DNA of 19,927 bases from positions 1 through 19,927 of the forward strand of contig CAYRRM010000039.1 of NCBI GenBank assembly GCA_964426675.1. Reading direction: 5' to 3'. This document shows positions 6,813-15,031 of this stretch, piece after piece. The position numbers were made by a program, and so were the translations under genes. The notes beneath the pieces were generated by a model that was not told the DNA's origin, searched no databases, and saw only the letters and a program-made list of their open reading frames with translations. The number at the start of each line of letters is the position of its first letter. Within the stretch, counting starts at the first letter, position 1. The DNA is from DYMC01 sp035406705. GTDB lineage: Bacteria; Verrucomicrobiota; Lentisphaeria; Victivallales; GWF2-50-93.

Positions 6813-7559
6813 TTAGAATTTTTCCGGGAGATATTTCCAATATCTTTGGGGTAAACATTGTTTTTGTAGCTTTGGATTTAATCTCTCAGGAATGGCAATT
6901 GAGTTGAAAAAGCTCTGCCATAATTTTCTGACTTCAATTTCACTTTTTGTGAAATTTGAGAAGGCAAAATTTGTCATTTTATCCTTTGAAAGTTCATAAA
7001 TTTGATCTCCTTCATAAGCCACAGCTGTAAGTCTTTTTTCATCAAGGATTATCCATTTTTCTGATTTTAATCTCTCTTTAAAATATTTTGCAAGAGGAAT
7101 TATTATGTTATAATCTGGCGATATTTTTGCAATATAGCTGCCATCAGGGAGTTGCGAAAATCGCAAAATCCCCTTAAAACGATGGATTTCCTTTGAAACT
7201 TTCCTGGCAACTTCATTTACTCTTCTAACGTTATCATTTCCCAGCCAATTAAGGATAGAGCATTGTTTTTTTAATGATTGAAATATTACCTGATAGAGGG
7301 TGTTTTCAACTCCTGGAAGTTCTGAAAGATGACATAAAATAACAATATGTATTAGAGAATGAGATATTGTTTTTAAACTATTGATTAAAGCGTCTGCATT
7401 ATCTTCAATGGTTTCAACATAGACTTTATTTTCTATAAAGAGTTCTTCTGAAGATTCATCAGTTGTGAGAAAAATCCCATTGTCAATATTATTCTGAAAG
7501 GCTTTGTAAAAAGCACAAAATAATCCGAGTAGTGAAGCATCGTATACAAAAATCTTCAT
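6813..7559 (-). CDS. DUF4130 / TIGR03915-type putative DNA metabolism protein
   Basis: A 248-residue protein recognised by family landmarks. It has the N-terminal MKIFVYDASLLGLFCAFYKA, a central EIHRFKGILRF (124-134), ISPDYNIIIPL (146-156), WIILDEKR (169-176), and a C-terminus IAIPERLNPKLQKQCLPQRYWKYLPE (221-246). Members usually sit beside, or are linked to, a radical SAM protein of a companion family, and some are fused to uracil-DNA glycosylase domains. A role in DNA repair or nucleic-acid metabolism is therefore presumed but, to my knowledge, unproven. Here no radical SAM partner is visible, and the gene stands alone on the minus strand between two transporter genes on the plus strand. 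The ATG start fits the family N-terminus, with no clear Shine-Dalgarno. A palindrome TTGCGAAAATCGCAA lies inside at 7152-7166. Confidence 0.85.
   Translation of the reverse strand: MKIFVYDASLLGLFCAFYKAFQNNIDNGIFLTTDESSEELFIENKVYVETIEDNADALINSLKTISHSLIHIVILCHLSELPGVENTLYQVIFQSLKKQCSILNWLGNDNVRRVNEVARKVSKEIHRFKGILRFSQLPDGSYIAKISPDYNIIIPLAKYFKERLKSEKWIILDEKRLTAVAYEGDQIYELSKDKMTNFAFSNFTKSEIEVRKLWQSFFNSIAIPERLNPKLQKQCLPQRYWKYLPEKF
7152..7166. repeat. Dispersed palindrome, perfect-arm copy TTGCGAAAATCGCAA
   Basis: Both 6-base arms are perfect and only the 3-base centre differs from the other copies. It lies inside the DUF4130 gene, where the minus strand encodes LRFSQ next to the conserved RFKG motif. 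Confidence 0.55.
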
Positions 7560-7648
7560 ATTTTATCTTTTTCGTGAAATATATTTTTATTTTTGAAAAA
7601 TCAAGTTTTGAAAAAAATGAATAAAAATGTAGATTACTCCGAATTCCC

Positions 7649-7678
7649 TTGATATTTTGCTAAAACCTCAAATACGAT
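7649..7678 (+). promoter_or_regulatory. Candidate sigma70 promoter for the NSS transporter
   Basis: TTGATA (7649-7654, five of six to the -35 consensus), an 18-base spacer, and TACGAT (7673-7678, four of six to the -10 consensus). It would give a leader of about 50 bases before the ATG at 7736. The leader holds a TTAATTGTAATTAA inverted repeat just before AGGGAG, which may be part of the ribosome site context. The match is moderate. Confidence 0.35.
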
Positions 7679-7735
7679 TCTGTTATTTTTAAAATAGGTG
7701 GCTTAATTGTAATTAAAAGGGAGAAAAGTGAAATT

Positions 7736-9391
7736 ATGGAAGGAAAGAGAGAGCATTGGAGCGGGAATATCGGGTTTATTTTAGCCTCGGCAGGCTCTGC
7801 TATAGGGCTGGGTAATATATGGAAGTTTCCATACATTACCGGAGAAAATGGAGGAGGGGCGTTTGTTCTTATCTACTTATTTTGTATTTTACTCATCGGT
7901 ATTCCAGTGATGCTATGTGAATTTACGATTGGCAGGCATACGCAAAAGGGACCTGTTGGTGCGTTCAACGCACTAAAACCAAAAAGTTGCAATTTAGCCC
8001 ATACAATTGGGGCATTAATCGTAATAATAGCTCTGGCGTTGATGTGTTTTGGAAATTATGGTTGGGCTATCCTGTTTTTAATTATAGGAGGGATTATTTT
8101 CATAAGCGGCTGGACATTTGTTGGTATAATGGGGGTAGTTGCTGGATTTATAATTTTATCTTTCTACAGTGTGGTGGCAGGTTGGACTATTGGTTATATC
8201 TGGCATTCCCTTTCGGATTTTTGGGCAGGTGATAATTCTGTTTTTGCTGCATCTGATTCAACTGTAAAAACGTTCTTAACTTTCATAAATGGTAAAGAGT
8301 TAACAGCATCTGATGGAGCTATAATTGCAAAAAATTTACCATGGTATTCAATAATTTGTCACATTACTTTTATGATTATGTGTATGGCAATAGTTTATAA
8401 GGGAGTAAAAGAAGGGATAGAAAAATGGTCCAAGATTTTGATGCCATTTTTATTTGTTCTCTTGATTGCATTAATTTTAAGGGCATTGAGTTTACCAGGT
8501 TCAATAGAGGGTATTAAGTTTTATTTAACGCCCAGATTTGGGATGTTAGCAACAAAGACTTTCTGGACAAAGAGTTTTTTAATAGCCCTTGGGCATGCAT
8601 TTTTTTCTTTGAGTCTTGGAATGGGGGTTATGATAACATATGGGAGTTATCTTTCAAAAAAGGAAAATATTTTTATCTCGACTCTTTCAGTTGCTGGACT
8701 TGATACTCTTGTGGCACTTATGGCCGGATTGGCTATCTTTCCCGCAGTTTTTGCGATGGGGATGCAACCTGATTCCGGGCCTGGACTTGTATTTTTAGTT
8801 CTGCCACAGGTTTTCCATAAGATGCCATTAGGACCGTTATGGGGGACATTATTTTTTGTTCTGTTATTGGTTGCCGCATTGACATCGGGGATAAGCATTC
8901 TTGAAGTTGTGGTTTCATACTTTATGGATGAACTGAAATTTCCTCGTCATACCGCAGTTATTTTTAGTGGAATAGTCATTGCTGCTCTTGGTTGCCTTTG
9001 TGCGGTAAGCGTTGGAGATTGGTCTAATCTCGAATGGTTGCACATATTACTTGTAAAGATTTTTGACATTAAAAAAGGGAATTTTTTTGATGTGATGGAT
9101 AATATAGCGTCGAATTGGATGTTGCCGTTAGGAGGGATGTTTATTGCTATTTTTACCGGATGGATATGGGGAACCAGACATGCTCTTAATGAGATTAGAC
9201 ATGGTGCAAAGAATTTTGGGGATGTGCATCTTCTTTCCTTGCTTGCTGGTTTGAAGGATGACCCAAGTCACAATTCGGATGTTCACGTATTAACACTTGC
9301 TTCATTATGGGGGATATTTATTCGTTTCATAAGTCCTCTTGCTATACTTGTAGCGTTCTTACATTCAATCGGCTGGATAGAAGTTAAATGA
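7736..9391 (+). CDS. Sodium-dependent transporter, NSS (SNF) family
   Basis: LeuT-fold sodium symporter for amino acids or related amines in the inner membrane. The 551-residue protein begins with the family hallmark ILASAGSAIGLGNIWKFPYI (15-34), the unwound first helix that binds Na+ and substrate, then GENGGGAF (36-43). LSFYSVVAGW (141-150) marks the third helix. Unusually, between the second and third helices there is an extra hydrophobic stretch of about 40 residues (about 84-125) where relatives have a short loop. Substrate cannot be assigned. AGGGAG lies 12 bases before the ATG. The stop overlaps the next gene's start in ATGA, suggesting translational coupling to the lolC/E-like gene. 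Confidence 0.9.
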   Translation: MEGKREHWSGNIGFILASAGSAIGLGNIWKFPYITGENGGGAFVLIYLFCILLIGIPVMLCEFTIGRHTQKGPVGAFNALKPKSCNLAHTIGALIVIIALALMCFGNYGWAILFLIIGGIIFISGWTFVGIMGVVAGFIILSFYSVVAGWTIGYIWHSLSDFWAGDNSVFAASDSTVKTFLTFINGKELTASDGAIIAKNLPWYSIICHITFMIMCMAIVYKGVKEGIEKWSKILMPFLFVLLIALILRALSLPGSIEGIKFYLTPRFGMLATKTFWTKSFLIALGHAFFSLSLGMGVMITYGSYLSKKENIFISTLSVAGLDTLVALMAGLAIFPAVFAMGMQPDSGPGLVFLVLPQVFHKMPLGPLWGTLFFVLLLVAALTSGISILEVVVSYFMDELKFPRHTAVIFSGIVIAALGCLCAVSVGDWSNLEWLHILLVKIFDIKKGNFFDVMDNIASNWMLPLGGMFIAIFTGWIWGTRHALNEIRHGAKNFGDVHLLSLLAGLKDDPSHNSDVHVLTLASLWGIFIRFISPLAILVAFLHSIGWIEVK

Positions 9392-10659
9392 ACGACTTCA
9401 ACTCCAGTTTTTTTCTTTCATTGCGCTATCTTCGTCCAAAGTTAAATACTGCTCTTTTTATAAATCTAATTTCAATTATCGGTGTTGCATTAGGTGTAGG
9501 GCTTTTAATAATTGTGATAGCAGTAATGACAGGATTTACAGATGAGTTTAAGACGAAACTTTTGAATACGACAGCTCATATTCATATTGTGAATCCCCGG
9601 GGTGAATACATTTCAAATCCTGAGAATATCGTTACTACTGCAAAATCCCTGGGATATAGTGCAGCTTCAGTACTTGTGAAGAATGCACTGATTCAACAAA
9701 AAGAACGCCTAATCCCCAAAATGATTATTGGTATTGATTCGGAAAAAATCAATAACGTAATAGCGGTCAAAAAATATTTAAAATATGGGACAGCAGATTT
9801 AAAAAGTAATCAGATTTTGATTAGCGATCTAACTGCTTCGGAGATGGGTTTGTGGTTGGGAGATAAACTAATTATTCATTCCCCTGTAAAATTAACAAAA
9901 ATGGTTAAATATGATTCAGAAAAAGGTTTTGTCCCGGTAGAAAATAAAGTATATTTGCCATCGGAGTTTGAAATAGTTGGAATTTTTTCGTTTGATAAAT
10001 ATGATTTTGACAGTGCGGCAATGTTTATTGATCTTGAAACTGCAGATGAACTTTTTGATATGCCATGGGGAGCAGCAACAGCTGTTTATGTTACTATTCC
10101 AGATCCAATGAAACCTGAGCCAGCTCAGAAGGAACTCATCAAGGCAATTGGAGAGCAGTTTTCAGTGCTTAGCTGGAAGCAAATAAACGGTCAGTTTCTC
10201 GGCGTTCTTGCAGTTGAAAAGACTATGATGTATTTTTTACTTGTATTTGTGGTAATTGTTGCAACTTTCAGTATATCGGTTTCACTAATTACTTTCGTGA
10301 TGAGGAAGATTAGAGAAATAGGCCTTTTGAAGGCTCTCGGAGCTTCGGACTTGACTGTAGCTATAGTCTTCACACTAAAAGGATTTATAATTGGAATTCT
10401 GGGGATTATTTCTGGAACAGTATTTGGCATATCTGCTATTACCTGGAGAAATGAGTTATTATTTGCATTGAGAAAATTTACTGGTATAGAAATATTTCCC
10501 AGGCAATTCTATTTTTTTAGCGAACTTCCAGCCACAGTAAAAATAAACGATCTTGTAATAATCTGCTTTCTCTCAATAATTCTTTGCATAATCGCTTCGC
10601 TTATACCATCAATTGTAGCTTCAAGAATACAACCAGCAAAGGCCCTGAAATATGAATGA
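9388..10659 (+). CDS. Lipoprotein-releasing ABC transporter permease (LolC/LolE family)
   Basis: Inner-membrane subunit of the LolCDE-type machine that lifts mature lipoproteins out of the inner membrane toward LolA. The 423-residue length and layout fit. There is an N-terminal cytoplasmic segment with SLRYLRPKLNTALF, a first membrane helix about 20-46 ending VIAVMTGFTDEF, a long periplasmic domain about 50-265, then three membrane helices in the C-terminal FtsX-like domain (about 270-420). MRKIREIGLLKALGAS, about residues 304-319, is the conserved cytoplasmic loop that contacts the ATPase. Only one permease is present, so the complex may be a homodimer of a LolF-like protein, or a second permease lies elsewhere. 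It starts within the NSS stop codon (4-base overlap) and overlaps lolD by 8 bases. Confidence 0.9.
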   Translation: MNDFNSSFFLSLRYLRPKLNTALFINLISIIGVALGVGLLIIVIAVMTGFTDEFKTKLLNTTAHIHIVNPRGEYISNPENIVTTAKSLGYSAASVLVKNALIQQKERLIPKMIIGIDSEKINNVIAVKKYLKYGTADLKSNQILISDLTASEMGLWLGDKLIIHSPVKLTKMVKYDSEKGFVPVENKVYLPSEFEIVGIFSFDKYDFDSAAMFIDLETADELFDMPWGAATAVYVTIPDPMKPEPAQKELIKAIGEQFSVLSWKQINGQFLGVLAVEKTMMYFLLVFVVIVATFSISVSLITFVMRKIREIGLLKALGASDLTVAIVFTLKGFIIGILGIISGTVFGISAITWRNELLFALRKFTGIEIFPRQFYFFSELPATVKINDLVIICFLSIILCIIASLIPSIVASRIQPAKALKYE

Positions 10660-11347
10660 TTCAAGTAAAAATAATTTTGCCATATCAGCCTATGGAATAA
10701 AGAAAAATTATAAGTTGGGCACAACGATTATTGAAGTATTAAGAGGGATTGACTTAGAAATAGAAAAAGGATTATGGTGTGCATTACTTGGAAGTTCAGG
10801 AAGTGGGAAAACAACATTGCTCAATATAATTGCGGGAATAGAAAAACCAGATTCTGGAGAGTTATTAATAGACGGTCAGAACACCGTTAATAGAACAAAA
10901 AGAGAGCTAAACGAGTTCAGGAGGAGACATATAGGAATTATCTTTCAAGCTTATTACCTCATACCAGAACTTAATACTACTGAAAATGTTATGTTGCCAG
11001 CTATCATTAATGGTATAAAAAAGAAAGAAGCAAGAAAAATGGCAGAAGAATTACTCGAATTGGTAGGTTTAAAAAATAGGCTAAAACATAACCCTCTCGA
11101 ACTATCTGGAGGAGAACAACAACGAGCTGCAATCGCAAGAGCCTTAATAAATAAACCATCACTTCTGCTTGCTGATGAACCAACTGGAAATTTAGATTCA
11201 AAAACTGGTGAACAAATAATCGCAACTATTTCGTCTCTCCGTAGAGAAGGCATTATACGAAATATTCTTATGGTAACTCATAATCCAGAACTTGCATCTA
11301 TGGCAGATAAAATTATCTCACTTAAAGACGGAAAAATCGTAAATTAA
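10652..11347 (+). CDS. lolD: Lipoprotein-releasing ABC transporter ATP-binding protein (LolD family)
   Basis: Cytoplasmic ATPase that powers the permease encoded just upstream. The 231-residue protein is a single nucleotide-binding domain with all motifs intact. These are Walker A GSSGSGKTT (47-55), Q-loop Q99, signature LSGGEQQR (151-158), Walker B LLLADEPTGNLD (171-182) with catalytic Glu176, and switch His210. The sequence belongs to the LolD/MacB/FtsE-like group. The LolD reading depends on the LolC/E-type partner; an efflux MacB-like role is less likely because that family fuses ATPase and permease. The ATG lies inside the end of the permease gene (8-base overlap), indicating coupled translation. 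A consensus promoter for the next operon follows 26 bases after its stop. Confidence 0.9.
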   Translation: MNDSSKNNFAISAYGIKKNYKLGTTIIEVLRGIDLEIEKGLWCALLGSSGSGKTTLLNIIAGIEKPDSGELLIDGQNTVNRTKRELNEFRRRHIGIIFQAYYLIPELNTTENVMLPAIINGIKKKEARKMAEELLELVGLKNRLKHNPLELSGGEQQRAAIARALINKPSLLLADEPTGNLDSKTGEQIIATISSLRREGIIRNILMVTHNPELASMADKIISLKDGKIVN

Positions 11348-11372
11348 AATAAGGATTTACTTCGATTATACA

Positions 11373-11401
11373 TTGACAAAACGCCCTTTTAAAGCTATAA
11401 T
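11373..11401 (+). promoter_or_regulatory. Consensus sigma70 promoter of the mcsAB operon
   Basis: A full match to the consensus: TTGACA (11373-11378), a 17-base spacer, and TATAAT (11396-11401). Transcription should start near 11408, giving a short leader before mcsA at 11437. No CtsR-type heptad repeat is seen around it, so control by that Firmicutes repressor is not supported. This is the strongest promoter I can see in the window. Confidence 0.85.
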
Positions 11402-11436
11402 TAAGAGCTAAAGAAAGTGAAATAAAGGTGAAAAAC

Positions 11437-12018
11437 ATGCTCTGTGAAATTTGCGGAAAAAATCCTGCGACAATTCATATACAAGAAATAATCAATTCAG
11501 AGAAAAAAACTTTACATATATGCAAAGACTGCGCGAACAAAAAAGAGGCAGCCAAGGAGATGCTTAGTGGTCTTGATTTAGCCCAACTTATGTTTAACAT
11601 AAATTCGGAAATTCCTACTAATATTGCAAGTCAAAATATGAAAATTGAAGTGCCGCCAGATATTAAATGCCCTGTTTGCGGGTGGAATTTCATTCAATTT
11701 ACAAGTACTGGCAGATTAAGTTGCCCAGCTTGTTTTAAGACTTTTCGTCCTATACTGGATCAAGCTATAAAAAATATGCATAAAGGTTGTATGCATGTTG
11801 GCAAAAGGCCAAGGAGTTCCGCAAAAAGAGAAGACAAAACTGATGATGTAAAAACTATCTCAAACCGCATCAGTGAATTACAAAAAAAACTTGAGGATCA
11901 TGTAAATAGAGAGGAATACGAGAAAGCCGCTCAGATAAGGGACTTAATTAATGATTTGAAAAAGGAACTCATTTCAAAAAGTAACGGAGGGAAAATTGAT
12001 AAGAGAAAATCCAATTGA
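11437..12018 (+). CDS. mcsA: McsA-type protein-arginine kinase activator
   Basis: Zinc-binding activator and partner of the protein-arginine kinase McsB. Visible in the 193-residue protein: four CxxC pairs, C3/C6, C29/C32, C78/C81 and C96/C99, consistent with two zinc sites, and a C-terminal UvrB/UvrC-type UVR motif (about 142-178, with LEDHVNREEYEKAAQIRD). The N-terminus MLCEICGKNPATIHI matches McsA proteins and favours the ATG at 11437, which has AAAGGTG as its Shine-Dalgarno sequence 6 bases upstream. A GTG at 11428 would add three residues but falls within that site. It is first in an apparent operon behind a consensus promoter, and the kinase gene overlaps its end by 23 bases. ctsR and clpC, the usual Firmicutes neighbours, are absent here. 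Confidence 0.9.
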   Translation: MLCEICGKNPATIHIQEIINSEKKTLHICKDCANKKEAAKEMLSGLDLAQLMFNINSEIPTNIASQNMKIEVPPDIKCPVCGWNFIQFTSTGRLSCPACFKTFRPILDQAIKNMHKGCMHVGKRPRSSAKREDKTDDVKTISNRISELQKKLEDHVNREEYEKAAQIRDLINDLKKELISKSNGGKIDKRKSN

Positions 12019-13084
12019 TAAACTCATATCAAAGAGGGTAGGATGGCTGATTGATAGTGGTCCTGATGATGACATAGCAATAAGCTCCAGAATAAGACTT
12101 GCAAGGAATCTTGAAGGAATCAGGTTCCCACCTGGAGCCTCAGTCGATGAACTAAACAGCATTATTGAAAATGTAAAAACAGCATGTCAAAATATTAGCA
12201 TTTTAGAGAAGTTTTTCTTCGTTGAACTCAAAGATTTATCTCATCTTGATAGGAGAATTCTTATAGAGAGAAGAATCGTAAGTAGAGATTTTGTTTCAAA
12301 ACAAACGCCCTCGGCTCTCATTGTTTCAGAGGATGAGTCAGAATCCATAATGATAAATGAAGAAGATCATTTGAGGTTACAATGTGTCCAATCAGGCCTT
12401 CAACTTAATGAAATATGGAGCCGCATAAATAGCCTTGATGATATGCTATCTGAAAGATTGAATTTGGCTTATGACGATGAACTCGGATATTTAACTTCTT
12501 GCCCTACAAATATTGGAACTGGGATGAGAGCTTCGGTGATGCTGCACCTCCCCGGTCTTGTTCTATCTGAACAAATTCATCAGATGAAACAAGCAGTAAA
12601 TAAACTTGGTCTTGCTGTGAGAGGCATTTTTGGAGAAGGCACTGATAATGTAGGGAATTTATTTCAAATATCTAATCAAAGTACTCTCGGTGAATCAGAG
12701 TCTCAAATCATAGAAAAAATAGATACTGTAATAAAACAAATAATAATCCACGAAAAACAATCACGGCTCGGAATCCTCGAAAAAAACAAAAGTTTCCTTA
12801 TGAATCATGTAGGTAGAGCTTATGGAATTTTAAAACATGGATATATCATTTCAAGTGAAGAAGCATTAAATTCACTTTCAGCACTTCGTCTTGGAGTAGA
12901 TATGGGAATGTTTTCTTCCATTGATATACATACTGTAAATGAACTCTTTGTTCTCGTTCAACCCGGACATCTTCAGCGATATGCTGGTAAAGAGATAAAA
13001 GAAGCTTCTGAACGCGATATCCTGCGTGCGTCAATAATACGAGAAAAAATAAAAGAAGCCAGAAAGTCAAAAGAAAAAAATTGA
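11996..13084 (+). CDS. mcsB: Protein-arginine kinase McsB
   Basis: Phosphagen-kinase-fold enzyme that phosphorylates arginine side chains of proteins, marking them for ClpCP degradation in Bacillus. The 362 residues match McsB length. Seen: SSRIRLARN (30-38), NEEDH (121-125), the active-site CPTNIGTG with Cys169 (169-176), and EGTDN (214-218). The C-terminal RDILRA (340-345) fits the RDxxRA motif that forms the allosteric phosphoarginine site in McsB but not in metabolite kinases, which favours a protein kinase over creatine or arginine kinase. It starts at TTG with a strong GGAGGG 4 bases upstream, inside the end of mcsA. The histidine kinase gene follows 10 bases after its stop. Substrates and the partner protease are not visible here. 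Confidence 0.94.
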   Translation: MIRENPIDKLISKRVGWLIDSGPDDDIAISSRIRLARNLEGIRFPPGASVDELNSIIENVKTACQNISILEKFFFVELKDLSHLDRRILIERRIVSRDFVSKQTPSALIVSEDESESIMINEEDHLRLQCVQSGLQLNEIWSRINSLDDMLSERLNLAYDDELGYLTSCPTNIGTGMRASVMLHLPGLVLSEQIHQMKQAVNKLGLAVRGIFGEGTDNVGNLFQISNQSTLGESESQIIEKIDTVIKQIIIHEKQSRLGILEKNKSFLMNHVGRAYGILKHGYIISSEEALNSLSALRLGVDMGMFSSIDIHTVNELFVLVQPGHLQRYAGKEIKEASERDILRASIIREKIKEARKSKEKN

Positions 13085-13094
13085 GTTATTTATA

Positions 13095-15029
13095 GTGGAA
13101 TTGTTTTATACATTAACCCTTGCATTCCTCGAAATCACATTCGTATTCGTGGGATTGCTTATTTTACATGGACTTAGAAAAATAATCGGCTCAACGGCGT
13201 TTTTCATGGCTATAGGGATGTTATTTATTTTTACTCAATTCGTAACAGCTACTGAATTGAAGATTGTTACAGGAATTGATGGAGCTGATTTTTATATTGC
13301 ACAGACTGTTCTTTTTCTCCCATATCTGGCAGCTATACTCGTAATTTATGTCTCTGAAGGCACCCTTGCTACCCAACGCCTTATTATAGGAGCAATGGCA
13401 GCCCTTGGTTTTTATGTTTATCTTTCACAAATTACAGTAGTTCAATGTTCGTGGAGTGGATTTTCTCTCTCTCAGGGAACATCATCAGACTCTTTTGAAT
13501 ATTTGCTTAAAAACAGTAGGCGTGTAATGACAGCATCTATAATTGCCCAAACGCTTGATCTCTTCCTGATTCCTATTTTTTTTCAACGACTTCGTAATAT
13601 GAATTGTCGCATTTTCCTTTGTGTTACTTTTTCTTTACTACTTACACAAATAGCGGACAGCATTATCTTCAATACTATTTCTTTCTGGGGCTCTCCTCAA
13701 TGGTGGATGCAAATGAGATCCTCCTATATTGCTAAGGCAATTTTCAGCATATGGTTATCTATAATTGCCACCATCTACCTCAAAAAGATTGAAATAGAAG
13801 TGCCGGGTGAAGGCAAAGGAGCTCTTGATATACTGCTGGCATTCATAGGAAATTATGGAAACTTTGAAAAATTAAAACAAAATCTACGCGAATGGGAAGG
13901 ACGTTACAGAATGCTCGTTGAAAATGCTACAGATATGATTTTGTTAATGGATCAAGATGGAATGATCTTAGACGCAAATCCTATTGCAGCAAAAATGCTC
14001 GATATGGAAAGCCCTGAACAATTGATAGGAAAAAATGTGGGAGAATTTTTATCAGACTCTTATGGTAAAAATTTTACAGCTTCAGCAGCAATATCCTCCA
14101 TAAAAACACCCAGTACTCCAATAGATTTAGTAATAAATAAAAAAAATGGTAAAAAAATAGAACTACAAGCCGCTGTAAATCTAATCACTCATCACGAAGA
14201 AAATGTAATAATACTTGTTGCAAGGGATATAACAGAACAAAATCGTCTAAACAGGGAAAAGGAGGAATTAAAAGAAGAACTCGCTCATGCTCAGAGACTT
14301 GAATCTATTGGGCAATTGGCAGGTGGTGTCGCACATGATTTTAATAATTACCTTCATGCTATTCAAGGGAATCTTGATATTTTGCTCTTAATGCACGACA
14401 TAAAAGATGAAAAGATAATAAAACATCTTGAAAAAATAAACAATATAACAGAAAATGCTTCGCGTCTTACTCAACAATTGCTCGGTTTTGCAAGAAAAGG
14501 AAAATATAGGGTAGAAAAAATTGATATGAAAAAACTCGTATCGGAAACGGTCAGTCTCTTTGCACCCTCTTTCAACATGGAAAATAATAACGTAAAGCTT
14601 AAAATTTCTGAAGGTGAATATTTTGTAAAAGGAGACTTTGTCCAACTAAAACAGGTATTACTGAACCTTCTGCTTAATGCAAAAGATGCCTTTGAAGGAG
14701 TTAATAACAATCCAAATATCATAGAAGTTGAACTTGCTCCAGCAGTAAATTTTAAATCAATATTCAAAAGTAGTTCCAAAGATAAATACCTTGATATGTC
14801 AGATTATATAGGATTACTGGTAAGCGATAATGGCTGTGGGATGGATGAAGACTTGAAAAATCGTATATTCGAGCCTTTCTTTACAACAAAACCTACTGGA
14901 AAAGGAACGGGGATGGGACTGGCAATGGTGTATGGAACACTTAGTAACCATAATGGCTGGATCACATTGGAAAGTGCTCCCGGAAAAGGTTCAAAATTCT
15001 ATATATTTTTACCTAAATACAAAGATTGA
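13095..15029 (+). CDS. Membrane sensor histidine kinase with PAS domain and VUT-like membrane module
   Basis: A 644-residue hybrid-free kinase. Residues 1-232 form about six membrane helices, not a classic periplasmic sensor. TEGT-like SEGTLATQRLIIG (87-99), then ASIIAQTLDLFLI (147-159) and TQIADSIIFNTISFWG (184-199), recall the VUT/YhhQ queuosine-precursor carrier family. A short linker leads to a PAS domain (about 270-380), a coiled segment, and the phosphoacceptor helix with GGVAHDFNN, His414. The ATPase domain shows N524/N528, DNGCGMD (578-584), EPFFTT (593-598) and GKGTGMGLA (602-610). No receiver domain is attached and no response regulator lies in the window, so the output is unknown. 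GTG start without a clear Shine-Dalgarno. It sits 10 bases after mcsB and abuts the carboxypeptidase gene. Confidence 0.88.
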   Translation: MELFYTLTLAFLEITFVFVGLLILHGLRKIIGSTAFFMAIGMLFIFTQFVTATELKIVTGIDGADFYIAQTVLFLPYLAAILVIYVSEGTLATQRLIIGAMAALGFYVYLSQITVVQCSWSGFSLSQGTSSDSFEYLLKNSRRVMTASIIAQTLDLFLIPIFFQRLRNMNCRIFLCVTFSLLLTQIADSIIFNTISFWGSPQWWMQMRSSYIAKAIFSIWLSIIATIYLKKIEIEVPGEGKGALDILLAFIGNYGNFEKLKQNLREWEGRYRMLVENATDMILLMDQDGMILDANPIAAKMLDMESPEQLIGKNVGEFLSDSYGKNFTASAAISSIKTPSTPIDLVINKKNGKKIELQAAVNLITHHEENVIILVARDITEQNRLNREKEELKEELAHAQRLESIGQLAGGVAHDFNNYLHAIQGNLDILLLMHDIKDEKIIKHLEKINNITENASRLTQQLLGFARKGKYRVEKIDMKKLVSETVSLFAPSFNMENNNVKLKISEGEYFVKGDFVQLKQVLLNLLLNAKDAFEGVNNNPNIIEVELAPAVNFKSIFKSSSKDKYLDMSDYIGLLVSDNGCGMDEDLKNRIFEPFFTTKPTGKGTGMGLAMVYGTLSNHNGWITLESAPGKGSKFYIFLPKYKD

Positions 15030-15031
15030 GT

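Noticed and set aside
11348..11436. CtsR-type operator before mcsA
   Set aside because: No direct heptad repeat of the CtsR kind is present around the promoter.
14471..14779. 102-codon minus-strand frame inside the histidine kinase
   Set aside because: Opposite conserved kinase sequence; no supporting start signals.
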